From CAWJTN01 sp963845895 (lineage in GTDB: Bacteria; Patescibacteriota; Microgenomatia; UBA1406; GWC2-37-13): a DNA stretch of 64,000 nucleotides. A model generated the notes under the pieces. The model made no database searches, was not told where the DNA came from, and was given only the letters and a program-made list of their open reading frames with translations. The stretch lies in NCBI GenBank assembly GCA_963845895.1, contig CAWJTN010000001.1, positions 806,001 to 870,000 on the forward strand, written 5' to 3'. Shown here in pieces: positions 1 to 10,400 of the stretch. Every line of letters begins with the position of its first letter. The stretch's first letter is position 1. The position numbers and the translations under genes were made by a program.

Positions 1-1
1 C

Positions 2-334
2 ATGACTCCGGAGTTGGCAAGTCTTATGATTAACGGATTCTCGACCAGCACCGGTTGCAACTATTCAGCCCCTTCTGTTTTAAGTAAGGTGCAAACAGCC
101 ATATCTAACTATCAGATTCTTGAGCCATTCTGGTTTGTCAGCAAATACGACCGCACCTATGATGAGGGAATATTTCAACCTCTTTATGATATTCCGGCTT
201 TATTCCAGACAAGGGCTTATGTTTTGCAACAACCGTTTTCTGAATTGGTCAAGTACCTTGATGAGCCCGCATTTTACCGAGGTGACCTCTTCTATATCCA
301 AAATCTGGTAGCAGCTCTTCAAGCACCACAGTAG
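2..334 (+). CDS. C-terminal fragment of PQQ-propeller/helical surface protein (cut by window edge)
   Basis: Only the last 110 codons are visible; the gene begins outside the window, and the ATG at position 2 is an internal methionine. The fragment matches the end of four complete paralogues in this window, sharing WFVSKYDRTY, VKYLDEPAF and the terminal DLFYIQNLVAALQAPQ. It therefore belongs to the same dockerin, propeller and C-terminal helical family. One difference is a short insertion (STSTGCNYSAPS) just after the TPELA motif. It is followed by the same CGAAT-rich spacer and promoter arrangement as the paralogues. The function of this C-terminal domain is unknown to me. Confidence 0.85.
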   Translation: MTPELASLMINGFSTSTGCNYSAPSVLSKVQTAISNYQILEPFWFVSKYDRTYDEGIFQPLYDIPALFQTRAYVLQQPFSELVKYLDEPAFYRGDLFYIQNLVAALQAPQ

Positions 335-339
335 ATACA

Positions 340-378
340 TTATGCGAATAAATGCGAATCAACAAACACAGCGAATCA
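340..378. repeat. CGAAT-rich intergenic repeat
   Basis: Several copies of GCGAAT separated by AT-rich spacers fill the gap after the stop codon. Similar blocks follow the genes ending at 3364, 13725 and 23596, and occur between the ATPase genes at 56-59 kb. No coding potential was seen. Confidence 0.7.
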
Positions 379-407
379 TTGCGAATCTGTAAACTTAGTT
401 TTATACT
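379..407 (+). promoter_or_regulatory. Promoter, leaderless type
   Basis: A -35 box TTGCGA (379-384), a 17-nt spacer and a -10 box TATACT (402-407) sit 8 nt upstream of the ATG at 416. Transcription would begin at or next to the start codon, and no Shine-Dalgarno sequence is present. The same geometry recurs upstream of at least seven other genes in the window. Confidence 0.65.
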
Positions 408-415
408 CTTTATTA

Positions 416-3364
416 ATGAAGAAATTTATTTTTCTTTTTTCATTCTTTATTATTCTTTCTTCACTATTAACTGTTTCTGCTCAAAGTCCAACTATAGTCA
501 TAGGTAACGGTGATGCCAATGGAGATGGAGTAGTAAATTCAAAAGATTTACTTGCTGTTTTTCAAAATTACAACAAATCATTAGGATTACCAACTGATCA
601 ATACGGAGATGGATTAGTTAATATGGTTGATCTTGGAGTTGTCATAAATTCAATCCTTAATCCTTCTCCAACGCCAACCAACATACCAACACCAACAGGA
701 CCAACACCAACACCAGGACCAGTTGGCAGTGACTGGTCCATGGCTGCTGCTAATCCCCAAAGGACATCTCATAACTCTGTTGAGGTGTCAGGCAATCTTT
801 CAGTTGAGTGGTACCGTCCGTTTGGTCCATACATCGACCAAAAAACACAAGTAATAGCCACAAATGGACAAATTTTTGTGTCAACCTCTAAAGGTCTTTA
901 TGCCATTAATGCTTCAACTGGGACGCAACAATGGGTCTTTGGAACCGATATGCCTCTCGGCAACGCTCCAACAATTGCAACGGTAAATGGAAAATTAGTT
1001 GCTTATGTCGGGGGAATGGACCATAGACTCTATGCAGTTGATGTTGCAGCGAGTAATACGGCCGGTTCAGGCGTGCTCTTAGCAGGATTCACCCCTTATG
1101 AAGCCGGTGTTGGATATGAAACCAACCCCTTAGTAATTAATGATTCATTTACTAGTAATCAACCGGTGGTTTTTATTGGCAACCGTGACAGCAATTTCTA
1201 CGCTTTTAATGCGACAACCGGAGCCAAAATTTGGAGTTACACAACCGGTGGACCGATCAGATTTTCTGCTGCCTATAAAAATGGCGTTGTTTATTTCGGT
1301 GCCGATGACAATGTCGCCTATGCCTTAAACGTCACCGACGGCTCACTGAAATGGAAAACACCAACACCGGGGACAACCGGAGCCCTGCCCGGAGTGGGGT
1401 TCTCCACTTATTGGCCGGTTATCTATAACAATCCTGGAGACGGAAAGGACTACGTCATGTTTAGCGGATCAAAAAAGGCAACTTGGCTCTGGTTTGAGGA
1501 CACAAACTACTCTGTTAACTACAATTACGAAACATATTCAGACCCAAACAACATGTTCAACGGCAACAACGGATGCTCACTGGTAAGTGGTAATACGTAT
1601 AACTGTGCGATTATCTCGAACTATTTTGCCAACAAAAAAGATCAGCGGCATTTTTTCGTTTTTGACGCTTCAACCGGGTCAGAAATGAGTAATCCTTATC
1701 CGCCGGTCAATTGGGCTGGGGTGACCAGAGGAGGGAATAAGTTTCCGCCGATCGTTAGTGGAGATAACAAAGTCTACACGTTCATTGGTTTTAATAATGC
1801 CGGACCAAACTCGACGACCGGAACGCAGGGGTGGATTTCTGGATGGAATTTCGGAACAACTCAAACGACCAGAATTTACAATCCTTCGAGTGGCGCAGGG
1901 GATGAACCAGTCGCTTTTACTAGTGGCGGGAATTTAATTTATTGGGGCGAAGGCATTAATGCCGACACTTTCGGTACTGTGGACATTACTAAACCAGTGG
2001 GGTCTAATAGGTATACCTGGGATCCGCGAAGCGTGTCGAGCATTGATTTAAGTTCGTTATTTGGTGGCGCTAATGGGGTCTATAGTTACTTAGACGGAAC
2101 GGGAAATTTTAGCCCGATCCCATATAGTGGCCGTTTATATATCATTGTTGGTAATACCTTGGTAGCTTTGAGTAGCAACGGTGGAGCAAGAAATGCTGGA
2201 ACAAGCGCTGTTCCTTCGAGTCAGCAAACTCAACCAATTTCGATCACAACTTCTGATCTGCAGACAAAGTTGGGGACAGAAATTCAAAAAATAATCAGTG
2301 CTGGACATCTTCGCCCGGGCTTTATGGATTCGGGTATTCTGGCGGGGGATATGGATGACCACCATGACGGAAACATTTTGCCCGGCAATCAGCTGGAACA
2401 ATATTTCACTGCTCCTGGTCAAACATTGGCCACTTTGGCGTCGGCAATGCCGTATCTTTCGGCCAGTTTGCAGAGTCAACTGAAAACTTATTTACAGACA
2501 GAAGAGACAAATTATCCTGTGGAAACAATCACCGATATTGGTTGGAGAAATGGAGCCAAACGGGAAATTTATGATGATACTTCAGAAATCACCGCCTACC
2601 TGACTTGGTCTGACAGCGTGAATTATCCAACCGCGACAACCCCAAGAAATTATTACCGCAACTACAACAATCTAGCCGTTATACCGGTCAATAATTCTAA
2701 TGTTCTTCTCCCGGATGCATTTTACGGAGCATGGAAATATGCCGTGGCTGAGGGATTTACTGCTGCTCAGGCGAAAGCGCTTTTTGACAAGATGAGCGGT
2801 AAATTACCAGTCGCGGGGACGAATAATGACATGACTAACGCTAATTTGATTACCTATCCTTACATTCTGAATGAATATATTGACGGGTATAGAGGTTACG
2901 TTGAGCTGGAAAAGTTATCCGGCTATACAACAGACATCTCTCAAAGTTCTAAATACGCAGAATATACCAGGTTGGTTAATTTAAGAATTAATAACTTTAG
3001 CGAAGCTTCAAATTTTGGGACGGGTTGGGATTATAACCATGCCATGAATGTCTCTCGGAATTTTATGTACATGACACCGGAGTTGGCAGCAATTCTTCGG
3101 ACAAATAAACTTTCAGCCGTTCAGACAGCGATAAACGATTATCAGGTTTTGGAACCTTATTGGTTTGTTTCAAAATATGACCGAACTTATGGAGAAGCTG
3201 TATTTCAACCGCTTTATGATCACGCTGCACTTTTTCAAGCGATGGCCTATGTTCTCCAGCAGCCGCAAAGTACCCTGGTGAAGTATCTTGACGAACCGGC
3301 TTTCTATCAAGGTGACCTCTTCTACATTCAAAATCTGGTGGCTGCTCTTCAAGCACCACAGTAG
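416..3364 (+). CDS. Dockerin-PQQ-like propeller surface protein with C-terminal helical domain
   Basis: A 982-aa exported protein. Residues 1-22 form a signal peptide ending near VSAQ. Residues about 27-82 hold a dockerin with two EF-hand-like loops (GDANGDGVVNSKD and QYGDGLVNMVD). A Pro/Thr linker runs to about 104. Residues about 105-600 contain PQQ-type beta-propeller blades (GLYAINASTGTQQWVFG, VYFGADDNVAYALN). Residues about 610-982 are a predicted mostly helical domain that I do not recognise, with HLRPGFMDSG, PYLSASLQSQ, LNEYIDGYRGYVELEKL and a conserved end. Dockerins normally bind cohesins on scaffold proteins; none is visible here. The neighbours are dockerin-bearing glycosidases, so a role in binding or processing glycans at the cell surface is inferred. 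The start is chosen from the promoter position and signal peptide. Confidence 0.9.
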   Translation: MKKFIFLFSFFIILSSLLTVSAQSPTIVIGNGDANGDGVVNSKDLLAVFQNYNKSLGLPTDQYGDGLVNMVDLGVVINSILNPSPTPTNIPTPTGPTPTPGPVGSDWSMAAANPQRTSHNSVEVSGNLSVEWYRPFGPYIDQKTQVIATNGQIFVSTSKGLYAINASTGTQQWVFGTDMPLGNAPTIATVNGKLVAYVGGMDHRLYAVDVAASNTAGSGVLLAGFTPYEAGVGYETNPLVINDSFTSNQPVVFIGNRDSNFYAFNATTGAKIWSYTTGGPIRFSAAYKNGVVYFGADDNVAYALNVTDGSLKWKTPTPGTTGALPGVGFSTYWPVIYNNPGDGKDYVMFSGSKKATWLWFEDTNYSVNYNYETYSDPNNMFNGNNGCSLVSGNTYNCAIISNYFANKKDQRHFFVFDASTGSEMSNPYPPVNWAGVTRGGNKFPPIVSGDNKVYTFIGFNNAGPNSTTGTQGWISGWNFGTTQTTRIYNPSSGAGDEPVAFTSGGNLIYWGEGINADTFGTVDITKPVGSNRYTWDPRSVSSIDLSSLFGGANGVYSYLDGTGNFSPIPYSGRLYIIVGNTLVALSSNGGARNAGTSAVPSSQQTQPISITTSDLQTKLGTEIQKIISAGHLRPGFMDSGILAGDMDDHHDGNILPGNQLEQYFTAPGQTLATLASAMPYLSASLQSQLKTYLQTEETNYPVETITDIGWRNGAKREIYDDTSEITAYLTWSDSVNYPTATTPRNYYRNYNNLAVIPVNNSNVLLPDAFYGAWKYAVAEGFTAAQAKALFDKMSGKLPVAGTNNDMTNANLITYPYILNEYIDGYRGYVELEKLSGYTTDISQSSKYAEYTRLVNLRINNFSEASNFGTGWDYNHAMNVSRNFMYMTPELAAILRTNKLSAVQTAINDYQVLEPYWFVSKYDRTYGEAVFQPLYDHAALFQAMAYVLQQPQSTLVKYLDEPAFYQGDLFYIQNLVAALQAPQ

Positions 3365-3365
3365 A

Positions 3366-3424
3366 TGCATTATGCGAATAATCGCGAATCAGAATACCAT
3401 TCGAATTTTTACGAATTCGCGAAT
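3366..3424. repeat. CGAAT-rich intergenic repeat
   Basis: GCGAAT/CGAATT units, including GAATTCGCGAATT. The block from here to the next ATG is nearly identical to 13727-13821, showing that the whole intergenic and promoter segment was duplicated along with the genes. Confidence 0.75.
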
Positions 3425-3453
3425 TTGACTACTTACTAAATTATTGCTAGATT
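3425..3453 (+). promoter_or_regulatory. Promoter, leaderless type
   Basis: TTGACT (3425-3430), a 17-nt spacer and TAGATT (3448-3453), preceded by TGC like an extended -10. The ATG follows after 7 nt. This is one of the clearest examples of the shared promoter layout. Confidence 0.75.
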
Positions 3454-3460
3454 TAGAGTA

Positions 3461-5185
3461 ATGAAAAAGTTTGTCTTTTTTGTTCTCTTCTTTTTCATAA
3501 TTATCTATCCTTTATTTTTTATTAATCATACTTCTTCTGTTTCTGCTCAATCTCCAACAATTGCCATTGGTAACGGTGATGCCAACTCTGATGGGAAGGT
3601 AGACGCAAAAGACATCCTTACCGAGATCCTAAACTATGGTAAAACAAATCAAACACTACCTCTTGATCAGTATGGAGATGGACTAATTAACATGGTTGAT
3701 GTTGGAGAGGTTATTTATCGAATTTTTGCTCCTGCCGCCACTCCCACGCCAACCAATGCTCCAACACCAACGACGATTACACCCCCGCCGGCCAATACTT
3801 ATAGTATCGGAGCACCCGACAGCAAGCTTTTTTATGGATCGTTTGAAGGCTTTGGAGCCGAGTTTGATCCATTTGTCTGGAATCCAAATGTCAATCCCGG
3901 AGTAACCCAAGCCGACTGGAATTTGATCACCGGTCGAATCCAAGAGATGCAGCTGCCCTTTGTCAGGATATGGATCCAGCTTTACTGGATGCTTAAATCG
4001 GCAGATCTTACACAGTGGGACTACAACAATGCTCGTATGCAGTCAGTCTATAAATATCTTGATTTTGCTTGTCAAAACAATATCGACGTCATCTTAAACG
4101 ACTGGAATTGGTCTTTCTGGCCAAGCTATGGTTTCTACAACGGTAACTCGGCCGATTCACGCTATACGCAAGGTATTGCCGATTACTTAAAATATTTAAT
4201 TCAGACTAAAGGCTACAGCTGTATTAAATATTTTATCCTTGGCAATGAGAGTGATAATGAATTTATCGGGTCGGGCAAGTCATTTAATGATTTTGTTATC
4301 ATGCAGCAAAATATGGATCAAGCCTTGAGAAATGATGGCATCCGTGACCAAATCAAGTTTATCGGTCCAGATCCTGCTTGTTGTTCAGGTCTGTACACGC
4401 AAACTCTGCAAAGCTCCCTCCACTCGACTTTTGACGGTTATGACGTACATATTTATCAGGATCCAAGCCTAATAGCATCAGGTGATCTTTGGTGGAGGAT
4501 TGAACAGTACAGAGACGATTACACAAGAAATTATTCACCAGATCCGGCAACTGATATGAGTAAACCACATTTTGTCACTGAGGCAGGGAGGACCACTGGA
4601 GTTTCTGATGCTTTTGACGGGGCTTTAGATATGGCTGATTATGGAACCATAGCTCTTTCAACAAAAGTCCAGGGAGTGAGCGAATGGAATATGTTCGATG
4701 AATATTATGATCAGGAACATAGCGATACGGAGAGTCATACTACGATACCCTGGGGTTTGTGGAAATATAAAGATTCTAACTGGTCGCTTCGACCGTGGAG
4801 TCATACCTGGGGATTACTTGTGCGGTTTGCTCCGAAAGGCAGCATCCGTGCACCGGTTGTTTACCCAGGACAATCCAAAGCTACGCCAAATACTGATACG
4901 GATTCAGGTCATCCGCCAACCGGTTCACTAAGATTGGCTGCCTTAAAACGACCAGACGGTAAATGGAGTATATTTATCGTTAATAGAAATTCGTCAGCCA
5001 CCACAATCACTATTAGATTGCCTGATTCAAGTACACACCAGTTTACTAAATATTTGGCAACAAGCAGTAAAATTTCAAATCTTCAAAGTCAAATCATTCC
5101 TTCTCCCGAGTCAGGTTTAGTAACAATCACGAGCTCAGTCTCGATCTCTCTTGACCCTAGTAGTTTTACTGTTCTTGTTGAGTAA
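3461..5185 (+). CDS. Dockerin-bearing secreted glycoside hydrolase, clan-A (beta/alpha)8-type
   Basis: A 574-aa protein: signal peptide (1-30), dockerin (about 34-90, GDANSDGKVDAKD then QYGDGLINMVD), Pro/Thr linker, then a catalytic domain from about 115. Two glutamates fit the retaining clan-A pattern: acid/base E263 in FILGNESDNE and candidate nucleophile E374 in HFVTEAGR. A C-terminal beta domain (about 475-574) resembles the accessory domain of GH30/GH39-type enzymes. The family is not certain; GH39-like is the closest impression. Substrate unknown. It is convergent with the minus-strand glycosidase gene that begins 22 nt after its stop. Confidence 0.8.
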   Translation: MKKFVFFVLFFFIIIYPLFFINHTSSVSAQSPTIAIGNGDANSDGKVDAKDILTEILNYGKTNQTLPLDQYGDGLINMVDVGEVIYRIFAPAATPTPTNAPTPTTITPPPANTYSIGAPDSKLFYGSFEGFGAEFDPFVWNPNVNPGVTQADWNLITGRIQEMQLPFVRIWIQLYWMLKSADLTQWDYNNARMQSVYKYLDFACQNNIDVILNDWNWSFWPSYGFYNGNSADSRYTQGIADYLKYLIQTKGYSCIKYFILGNESDNEFIGSGKSFNDFVIMQQNMDQALRNDGIRDQIKFIGPDPACCSGLYTQTLQSSLHSTFDGYDVHIYQDPSLIASGDLWWRIEQYRDDYTRNYSPDPATDMSKPHFVTEAGRTTGVSDAFDGALDMADYGTIALSTKVQGVSEWNMFDEYYDQEHSDTESHTTIPWGLWKYKDSNWSLRPWSHTWGLLVRFAPKGSIRAPVVYPGQSKATPNTDTDSGHPPTGSLRLAALKRPDGKWSIFIVNRNSSATTITIRLPDSSTHQFTKYLATSSKISNLQSQIIPSPESGLVTITSSVSISLDPSSFTVLVE

Positions 5186-5207
5186 TTCTTCAATACTGTT
5201 TCTATCA

Positions 5208-7301
5208 TTAAATGCTTTTGCCAAAGTTATCAATGATAATGGATAAATCAATGGCGTTGATTAGACCGTTGTCGTCCAAATCTTCTTTGTTTGGTGCTGG
5301 TGCGACTCTTCCATATATCTTGAGAAGCGTCAAAAGATCTGCACTGTCGACACGTTTCGAACAATCGATATCACCAAGCGGTAGACAGTGTACGGGGCTG
5401 ATCGAGGGAGTAGGAGTCGGAGTACCGGATTTAGTTAATTTAACGGCTAAATCAGTTTGTAATGCGCTGATTTGAAGGTCGACATTTCCGCTTCCATTTG
5501 TCGACAAGACTGAGCTTGCGGTGATCGATCCGTTATAAGTGTCCCACCATTCTAGCGTATAGTTGGAATTTGGGGTCAAACCATAAACGGTAATTTTTCC
5601 GGTTTGAACAGTCGGTACTAATCCATGGACATAATTCCACCAGGTATTATCGGTATTTTGAATCCAAACATATGTCGTTGTATCGTTGTGCAGGCCCATT
5701 GCTCTCAATTTGCTGTTGCTTGAAGCAAATGAATCCGGACGATTATCGGCTCCGTTGGGCAGACTGAAGTCGACATTAACCGGTTTCATCACGGTTAAAT
5801 TGCCAATATCGAGATCGGCAAAATAATTAGCCAGGGGTTTGTAATGAGGCCACCATGTCGTATCGTGGACTTTAAAATAGTCCCAGTACCAAACCAGACC
5901 TGAACTGGCCATCCCACTCATAAGAGAAGACCATAGCCCGTTATGGATATGAACTCCTTTGTCATCGCTGTCTAAATAGGGCGAAGCAACCCAATTCTCA
6001 TTTAATATTCCCCACTCGCCGACAATACTAGGTTTATTGCTGACACTATTGTAAAGCAAAAAAGAATAATAACGCATCAGATTAGCCATATCCTGTCCTT
6101 GCGGGTCGGAAGGAGCAAATTGCCAGCCAGGAACATAATAAAAATGCATTTCAGCCAAGTTCATCTCCGGCAATGCCTGATATAAGTCCGGATGAGTCTT
6201 AAAGCTTCCCGTACTGGTATTGGTCAAATGTTTAAAAGCGTCTATCGAATTGATATACTGTCCCATCTCCTGATGCCAATTTAATATCGACTGCCAATTC
6301 CAATCGGAGACCGACCATTGTAATTCATCAATTTCGTTAAAAAACTCCCAGGAAAGAATGCTTGGGCTATAACCCCATCTCGCAACAAGATAGCGAAAAA
6401 GCTGTTTTTGATTTTTTTTGGCGGTGGCATTGGTGAAAATACACATCTGGGAACTGCATGGGCCTCCAAGAGCAGTATTGTAAAGATTTGTGCCCCAGTT
6501 ATAAGTGTATTGATTGACGTCTTCCAAGGTTAGAAGGAGAGCAATGTCATTTGTTTCTGCTAGGTTGAGAATATAGTCAAATGCCCAAGCCTCTTCCAGA
6601 TTATAGTCACTGCCTAAATTTTTATCCTGGATCGACAAAATCCAGTTTTGGCTGCGACCACTATTGGTCATCCAAACCCGGGCTAAATTAGCTTTATTTT
6701 CTGCCATGCGGTTAAGATAATATTGATAGGTGATAATTCTTTGGTCTTCATATTGCCACCAACCGACGTCCAACCCCAATCCGATAAACGGTTTGCCGTT
6801 GTCATATTCAAAATAACGATTATTTTTTTGAGAAACCTTAATGAAGCCCGGATTTGAAGAACTCACCACTTCAAAAGTATTAGTACTTGAAGTGAATGTC
6901 CCGTTTTTATCGCTTATTTTAATATAGTACTGATAAAGGCCGACTTCGCTTGGAGTGAACCGTAATTTCCAAACAGGGCTACCGTTTAAGGAATAACTTT
7001 CCGAACTTCCGATACCGGTCACAGAATAGTTTTGATAATAAAAACCTGGGTGGATCAAAGTTTTAGTGGGTGAAACAAAATACCCGTCCACTTTAATCTC
7101 GTCAGGATTAAAGGGATTGGTATAAACGGTATCAAGAGTAAACGTTATCTCCAGCTTTTTATACTGGGGAACTTTGTTTCCAGGATAATCGGCTAAGTTT
7201 GTTGATGGGTTAATTATATTGACGGCCTTAGTTTCCTTCACTAAACCGGGCAACAACAGAAAGCCGACAAGAATCGATACCGTCAGAAATATATTTTTCA
7301 T
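5208..7301 (-). CDS. DUF5060-type secreted glycoside hydrolase with C-terminal dockerin
   Basis: A 697-aa exported protein and the only minus-strand gene in the first 28 kb. After a signal peptide (1-26) comes an Ig-like DUF5060-type domain (about 35-145: YKKLEITF, WKLRFTPSEVGLYQYYI), then a GH5-like barrel (about 150-500). Catalytic candidates are E323 in SWEFFNEIDE and E429 in IVGEWGI, spaced as acid/base and nucleophile in retaining enzymes. A C-terminal beta domain and a dockerin (last 60 residues: GDIDCSKRVDSADLL, DDNGLINAIDL) follow. The overall plan matches the gene at 23718. Attack on a plant or algal polysaccharide is inferred from the family, not shown. Confidence 0.82.
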   Translation of the reverse strand: MKNIFLTVSILVGFLLLPGLVKETKAVNIINPSTNLADYPGNKVPQYKKLEITFTLDTVYTNPFNPDEIKVDGYFVSPTKTLIHPGFYYQNYSVTGIGSSESYSLNGSPVWKLRFTPSEVGLYQYYIKISDKNGTFTSSTNTFEVVSSSNPGFIKVSQKNNRYFEYDNGKPFIGLGLDVGWWQYEDQRIITYQYYLNRMAENKANLARVWMTNSGRSQNWILSIQDKNLGSDYNLEEAWAFDYILNLAETNDIALLLTLEDVNQYTYNWGTNLYNTALGGPCSSQMCIFTNATAKKNQKQLFRYLVARWGYSPSILSWEFFNEIDELQWSVSDWNWQSILNWHQEMGQYINSIDAFKHLTNTSTGSFKTHPDLYQALPEMNLAEMHFYYVPGWQFAPSDPQGQDMANLMRYYSFLLYNSVSNKPSIVGEWGILNENWVASPYLDSDDKGVHIHNGLWSSLMSGMASSGLVWYWDYFKVHDTTWWPHYKPLANYFADLDIGNLTVMKPVNVDFSLPNGADNRPDSFASSNSKLRAMGLHNDTTTYVWIQNTDNTWWNYVHGLVPTVQTGKITVYGLTPNSNYTLEWWDTYNGSITASSVLSTNGSGNVDLQISALQTDLAVKLTKSGTPTPTPSISPVHCLPLGDIDCSKRVDSADLLTLLKIYGRVAPAPNKEDLDDNGLINAIDLSIIIDNFGKSI

Positions 7302-7453
7302 TATAAAAAATAAAAAAGAGGAACAATTTGATTATATTACAATTATCCCTACATAGTGAGATTGCAAAACCGATGAAGTATTGGAATTATTGTTATTGTT
7401 GAGGAAGTTATATATTTATTATATATTTAATCGAACAATCATTTCATGAACCC

Positions 7454-10400
7454 ATGAGAAAAATCAAGATAATTGTTGTCACCTGTTTTTTTTACTTATT
7501 TTTTCTTTCAGCTTCTGCTTATGCCACATCCTATTATATTTCTCCAACAGGTAATGATGCTAATTTTGGGACTTCCACTTCGACACCTTGGAAAACTTTT
7601 GAGAAGGCTTGGACAAAGCCGCTTGCTTCTGGGGATACGCTATATCTCATGGATGGAACATATACATCTCAAAACAGCACAAACGCAACCCATATCATCT
7701 ATCCGACCATTAACGGTCAGGCAGGAAAGTACATCACAGTCAAAGCGTTAAATGACGGTAAAGCTATTATTGATGGGCAAAATACACGGATTCCGGTGGA
7801 AATTGGACAGAGCTGGGGGGCGAATGATCCGAACCCGAGCAACACTAATCTGGCAAACACACCACAAAATCCTTACGGTAATTATTTTGAAATCAATGGC
7901 ATTGTGGCAAAAAATTCTTCGGCGTCCGTGGTTCAGGTCAACGCCCGTAATGTTACTTTACGCAGAGTTTCAGCCTATAACGCCAATCCACACGATAATG
8001 AACACGTGATTACAATCTGGTCACAGGGAGATGCTGCCACGCCTTCAAATATTCTGGTAGAAGATTCTATTGCTGCTGGTTCGGGAAGAAAGATGATCTT
8101 GGCCTATGACAGCTATAATAATGTGGTTTTCCGGCGCAATTTTGCCGCCTGGCAATGGTGGTTGGGAAACAATTTCTGCCAGAGCTATTGGCCACAAGCC
8201 GATGGGATTGAGGTCTACCCAGCTGCTTATGTGGATCAACCAAACATCACTAATAATAGTATTAATGAAAACAATATTTACTTTGGACTGTCGCCAGATT
8301 ACGGCACTTCATTATCTCCTAATCCTGGACTGCGGGCCGGTAACAACTACTACGGTGACATTTCTTTAGGGGCCGGGATGAGGTGGGATAACACTAACCA
8401 TCTATTTGTCGATCCGACATTTGATTCAAATACCTGCACTTACAATGGTACACAAAGACCAGCAACATGTTCGAGTTCCACCTGTATTGATAAGATAGGA
8501 GGTCAAGATTCATACCGAGCGGGTTATGTTTTAGGCACTTTTGGCAACCCTCCATTTCAGCACAACACCTTTCAGGATATTTTTGGCTGGGGAAGTGGAG
8601 GATTAGGTTTAATTGCCGGGCCTTGGGATTCCAGTAGTACCGACAATAAGTTAATCCGGGCAACATTAGTTCATAACGGACAATCGACATCAACATCGTG
8701 GCCGATAATTACCGGAAGGGATGTTGATACTACGGCCGTATCACTAGCTCTTTTTACTACAAAGACGGATCTGAAAATCGGTAACCCTTCTTACACTGGC
8801 GGGGGGGCACAACTTCAAAATCAATATGTCAGCGGGATTCTCACTTCCACCCCTCTTTGGCCGTGGCCGATGGAGGATAGGATTAAAACAGAATTTGCTG
8901 ATCCCTCTTTGTTTCAGGCTAATGGAGTACAAGGACAGGTTTGGACAAACTTCTCGGTCACTCAAGTAGTCTGCCAAAATATTCTTCTTCCCAATGGTGC
9001 GGTATCCTCTTGTCCGACAACACAGAGTCCAACCAACACTCCTGTTCCTACATCTACATTGGTTCCCAGCCTCAACCCAACTATCGCAATCGGTAACGGG
9101 GATGCAAATGGAGATGGGAAGGTTGATGGTAAGGACCTACTTGTAATCCTTACTAACTATAACCTAAATAAAGGTCTTCCAACTGATCAGTATGGAGACG
9201 GTTTAGTCAACATGTTAGATCTTAATGTTGTATTATCTGTTCTTGCTCAAACTACTCCAACTCCTACTCCCACTCCTTCTGGTCCAACGCCAACTCCAGC
9301 TGCTCCCGTATATCCTCTTAAAGCCAGTGCAAACAAACGATATCTAGTTGATCAGAACAATGTTCCTTTCTTGATTATTGGCGATTCTGCACAGGCAATG
9401 ATTGGAGGATTATCACAAACGGACGCCGATACTTACTTATCCAACCGAGCAGCGGCCGGAATCAACGCGATCTGGGCCCATGTACTCTGTCTTGGTCCCC
9501 ATTATCCCAGCTGCAGAACGGACGGAAGTACGCCTGACGGAATTGTTCCCTTTACCACTCCCAATGATTTATCCAATCCAAATCAGGCGTACTTTACGAG
9601 AGTGGATCAAATGATTCAGCTGGCAGCCAAATACAATATCATGGTCCTCCTAGATCCGATAGAGACAATCGGCTGGTTGGATGTTCTGCGGACTAACGGG
9701 GTAACCAAGGACTTTAACTATGGAGTCTACCTGGGTAACAGATACAAAAACTTCCCTAACGTCCTCTGGCTTCACGGCAATGATTTCCAGACCTGGAGCA
9801 GTTCCAGCGATGACGCCGTGGTTCAGGCTGTAGCCAATGGGATAAAGAGTGTTGATCCTAATCACCTCCAGACTGTGGAGCTTGACTATCCCACCAGTGC
9901 TTCACTTAATGATTCCTCCTGGTCTTCCATCATCGGATTGGACCTAGCTTACAGTTATTATTCCACTTATGATCAAGTTTTGAGGGAATACAATCGGTCT
10001 AATTTCATCCCTGTGTATTTCATGGAGGGAGTCTACGAATACCAGGATTACGAAGGCGGTTACACCGGTCCCCATGAACTGCGGGCCCAGGAATACTGGA
10101 CCCAGCTTTCTGGGGCGGCCGGGAATGTATACGGTAATGCCTATATATTCAGATTTAACGGTTGGCAAAATCACCTCAATGACACGGGATTTAAGGAGTT
10201 TACCTATTGGAATAATTTTTTCGCCTCCCGTCCTTGGTACAATCTCGTCCCTGATCAAAACCACACCGTAGTCACTGCCGGTTACGGAACTTATCAATCA
10301 ATTAATGCGGGGGTTATGGGCAACACGAGTGACTACGCAACCACAGCCAGAACAACTGACGGAACCCTAATTGTTTCTTACATGCCAACTTCAAGGACGA

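Noticed and set aside
2135..2479. Antisense ORFs inside the propeller genes
   Set aside because: They are shadows of the sense frames, without ribosome sites, promoters or recognisable domains.
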